Assembly: GCA_013396995.1 (NCBI GenBank)
Contig: VWZP01008290.1
Span: 151,786-215,785, forward strand
Source of the DNA: Dicaeum eximium
Lineage: Eukaryota; Chordata; Aves; Passeriformes; Dicaeidae
Length of the DNA stretch: 64,000 nt
Reading direction: 5' to 3'
Numbering within the stretch: the first letter of the stretch is position 1; each line of letters opens with the position of its first letter. The translations under genes were made by a program, and so were the position numbers. The notes beneath the pieces are model-generated. The model searched no databases. It was not told where the DNA came from and saw only the letters and a program-made list of their open reading frames with translations. Positions 61,798 to 64,000 of this stretch are shown piece by piece.

Positions 61798-64000
61798 AAT
61801 TTATTAAATTAACTCCACGAGGTAGGAAATAAAAGAGTCTTCTGAAGGAACAATGTGTTATAGTAAACAGTCCATCTCATTCAAATTAATAAACCCAAGG
61901 TTAAGGCCAAGGGTTTGATCCTAATTTCCATAACTCAACACAGAATTGGTCTGAACTAGTACAGACACTGTCTCCAGCTCTGTATATGCACCATAACAAA
62001 ATCTGGGGGAATGGAGACATCCTGGTTAGACAAGAGTTTGAGACCAAAGTGCCTAGACAGTTGCCAAAGTGATCTGAAAAGGACATGAAATTTCCTTATT
62101 TTGGGACAGAAAAATGCAGTGCAGAAATAAGTTCAACATTTTACGCTGCCCTACTGAAAGATACAAAACCAGACACTAGCACGGGTCCCATACTTTGTTC
62201 TACCAACACAAGTAATGATTTGGTTTTTTGGGTTTTTTTTTCTGCCTACACAGATATTTGTGCAAGATTGCCACAGGCTGACTGCTTAGGCTTTGGGAAA
62301 CAGACACAAAAGGACAGGTATGCAGCTAAGCATTCAATTTCCATCATTTCCTCATTTCCAGGCTTGTTTTGTTGGATGAAAATATGGCAGATGACAAAGG
62401 AACTAAGAATCTCTAAACAAGCAATCTCTAAAGATGGAAGCAAAATTAAGTAGCAGTGGGAAATCAAAGGCTGTCATATGGGTCAAGTAATGAGAATAAT
62501 TCAAGGTTATTATTTCCTCTGCTTCTCTAAAAAACTTCCACCAAATATTAGAGTGATTATTTATAATTTTCATGGTGGTGGTATGGCTAAAATCAAAGTC
62601 TTTTTCTTCTGTATACTTTTGAGCAAATAGGCCAGATTCATCTCTCTCAGTTTTGGAAGTCTGAAGTCATCTGACCTATTTTAACAAGCCATTTTAGGAT
62701 GAAATGAGCAGCCCTGAGGAACAAGCAAAAGTGCTGCTATCTCTCCTTTACTTATAAAAGGAGTTTAGAATGACTAGTTTGTACTGAAATGTCTAACTTA
62801 GGAGTCTTAGCCTAAGTGAGATTAATTCTTCCTATTCTTTCCAACTAAGCTTATCACTCTGAAAAACAGGCACCTCATCTAAGATGGTTGCCTGGATTCT
62901 CTCCATAGACAATGGAGAAGAATAAGTACCACTTGAGGGAAATTCTTCCCACAAGATTCATTCCCATCTTCCCACTTGGAAAGATGTCCAAGTCCCACAT
63001 GACCTGGACATCTTTCCTTTGGGAGGACGAGCCTTCCTCCAGAAGGGAAGCTGCTGGCCAAGGGCCTTCTCACTTGCAGGTGAAGTGAGTGACACAGATC
63101 AGGGCCTTGCTGGAAACACAGTGTCTTTTCAAAAGACATTATAATTATATATACATAAAATAACAAAGTCAAGGATGTTTACTGTTGCCTCAGTTGAGGA
63201 TGGATTTCACTCTAATGGCTGGTTATAAGACAGATAGGGAAACATAAAGTAAGAGTGAAAGAACAATAAAAGTGAGTGAGAGAGAAAATATAAGAAATAA
63301 CTTCTGCAAGCCCCATGAGAAATAAACACATTTACAACTACTTTATGCACAGTTAAATTGAGATACAAATAAGTTTAGTTCCAAATAGTAAGCAGAGCAA
63401 GAGAGACAATACCAGGGAAACTGTTCCCAGAAACCGGGAAACAACTGCATGCTGGCTGTGGAGAGAATTCTATCTTGTAAGAGAAATAAACCACAGGAAT
63501 GAGTACTGAAGGAAACTAGTACAGGAAAATGTCTGAATGTGAAAATAGACAGACGGGGAAAAAATACCATGCACATTAAGATTCCTGACTGATTGAAATC
63601 AGCAAATGGATTCTTAGTTTAGCTATCTAAACAAACATTAATTCTATCCCCCAACCTGATCCAGATTTCATTTAATTCACTTTAGTGTATATATATATAT
63701 ATGTATATTTTTTTTTTAGTTGATAGTTGAGAATTGGATTATATTCCTTTTTTTTTTCCCCCTATTTCTTCTTCTTCAAGTTGTTCTAGCAAGCTGCTCA
63801 CTAAAATCCAAACAAAAGCTGTTGCTCCATTCTCATGGTGAGACATGTAGGGCTTTTTGGAGTTAAAAACTGAACAACTTGGGTAAATATGGTACTGCCT
63901 TTACTTTTGCTAGAGCATGAAAGAGTGAGATGTGAGATGTGCTGCAGTTTCCCTCCTATGCATACGTGTGTTAGCTACCTTGTTTTTCTTTTTTTTTTTT
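61798..64000. other. Unique DNA with a hairpin cluster, no gene seen
   Basis: No supported gene. A cluster of inverted repeats lies at 62900-63050 (described separately). A (TA)n run is at about 63689-63709, T-rich tracts are near 63709-63717 and 63749-63757, and the window ends in a T-run. Confidence 0.5.
62900..63017. repeat. Three consecutive small inverted repeats
   Basis: First hairpin: tctccat (62900-62906) with atggaga (62912-62918), 5-base loop. Second: cttgagggaa (62932-62941) with ttcccacaag (62946-62955), one internal mismatch and a 4-base loop. Third: ggaaagatgtcca (62978-62990) with tggacatctttcc (63005-63017), 13 perfect pairs and a 14-base loop. Three tight hairpins within about 120 bases exceed what I would expect by chance, but I recognise no RNA family. 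Confidence 0.85.

Noticed and set aside
1..64000. CRISPR arrays, operons, bacterial promoters or ribosome binding sites
   Set aside because: Nothing of the kind is visible; the repeats, base composition and lack of dense coding show eukaryotic (bird) nuclear DNA.

Overview
This window is bird nuclear DNA, most likely from a passerine, and I find no protein-coding gene in it that I can support. The bird assignment rests on the repeats: seven fragments of the avian LINE CR1, several ending in the typical ATTCTRTGATTCT tail; a tRNA-Ile-derived SINE with a CR1-like tail that resembles the songbird family TguSINE1; and two solo LTRs of endogenous-retrovirus type. The background is AT-rich, poor in CpG and full of poly-A/poly-T and simple-sequence tracts. 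Open frames are short, overlap in several frames and show no recognisable domain outside CR1. The window is probably intergenic or lies inside a very long intron.

Layout. Positions 1-3.4 kb are unique AT-rich DNA. At 3.44-4.48 kb lies the longest CR1 copy, which still shows traces of the reverse-transcriptase and C-terminal coding region. Further CR1 3' ends lie at 7.7-8.1, 9.6-10.0 and 13.5-13.9 kb; the last is a composite of two CR1 segments. A minus-strand tRNA-Ile SINE is at 11.2 kb, and a 269-base assembly gap (11,678-11,946) directly follows an AT microsatellite. From 14 to 27.8 kb there is mostly unique sequence, with a small CR1 tail at 17.7 kb and a few stretches that look like conserved non-coding DNA. 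A compact CpG-rich, promoter-like block sits at about 28.04-28.37 kb and is the clearest regulatory candidate.

From 28.4 to 38.6 kb the sequence is again unique. A 1.1-kb solo LTR with TGTA...TACA ends lies at 38.66-39.77 kb, a CR1 copy at 44.2-44.95 kb, and a second, complete 530-bp solo LTR with an exact 5-bp target duplication (GGAAG) at 52.13-52.66 kb. A decayed CR1 end lies at 58.0-58.2 kb, a 48-nt near-symmetric hairpin at 61.2 kb, a (GAAT)n microsatellite at 61.7 kb and a cluster of hairpins at 62.9-63.05 kb.

No genes act together here. The functional content, if any, would be regulatory: the CpG-rich block, possible conserved elements and LTR-borne promoter or polyadenylation signals. 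All seven CR1 fragments point the same way (+), which would fit an intron of a minus-strand gene but is only weak evidence. All family assignments are from recognition by eye; no database search was run.
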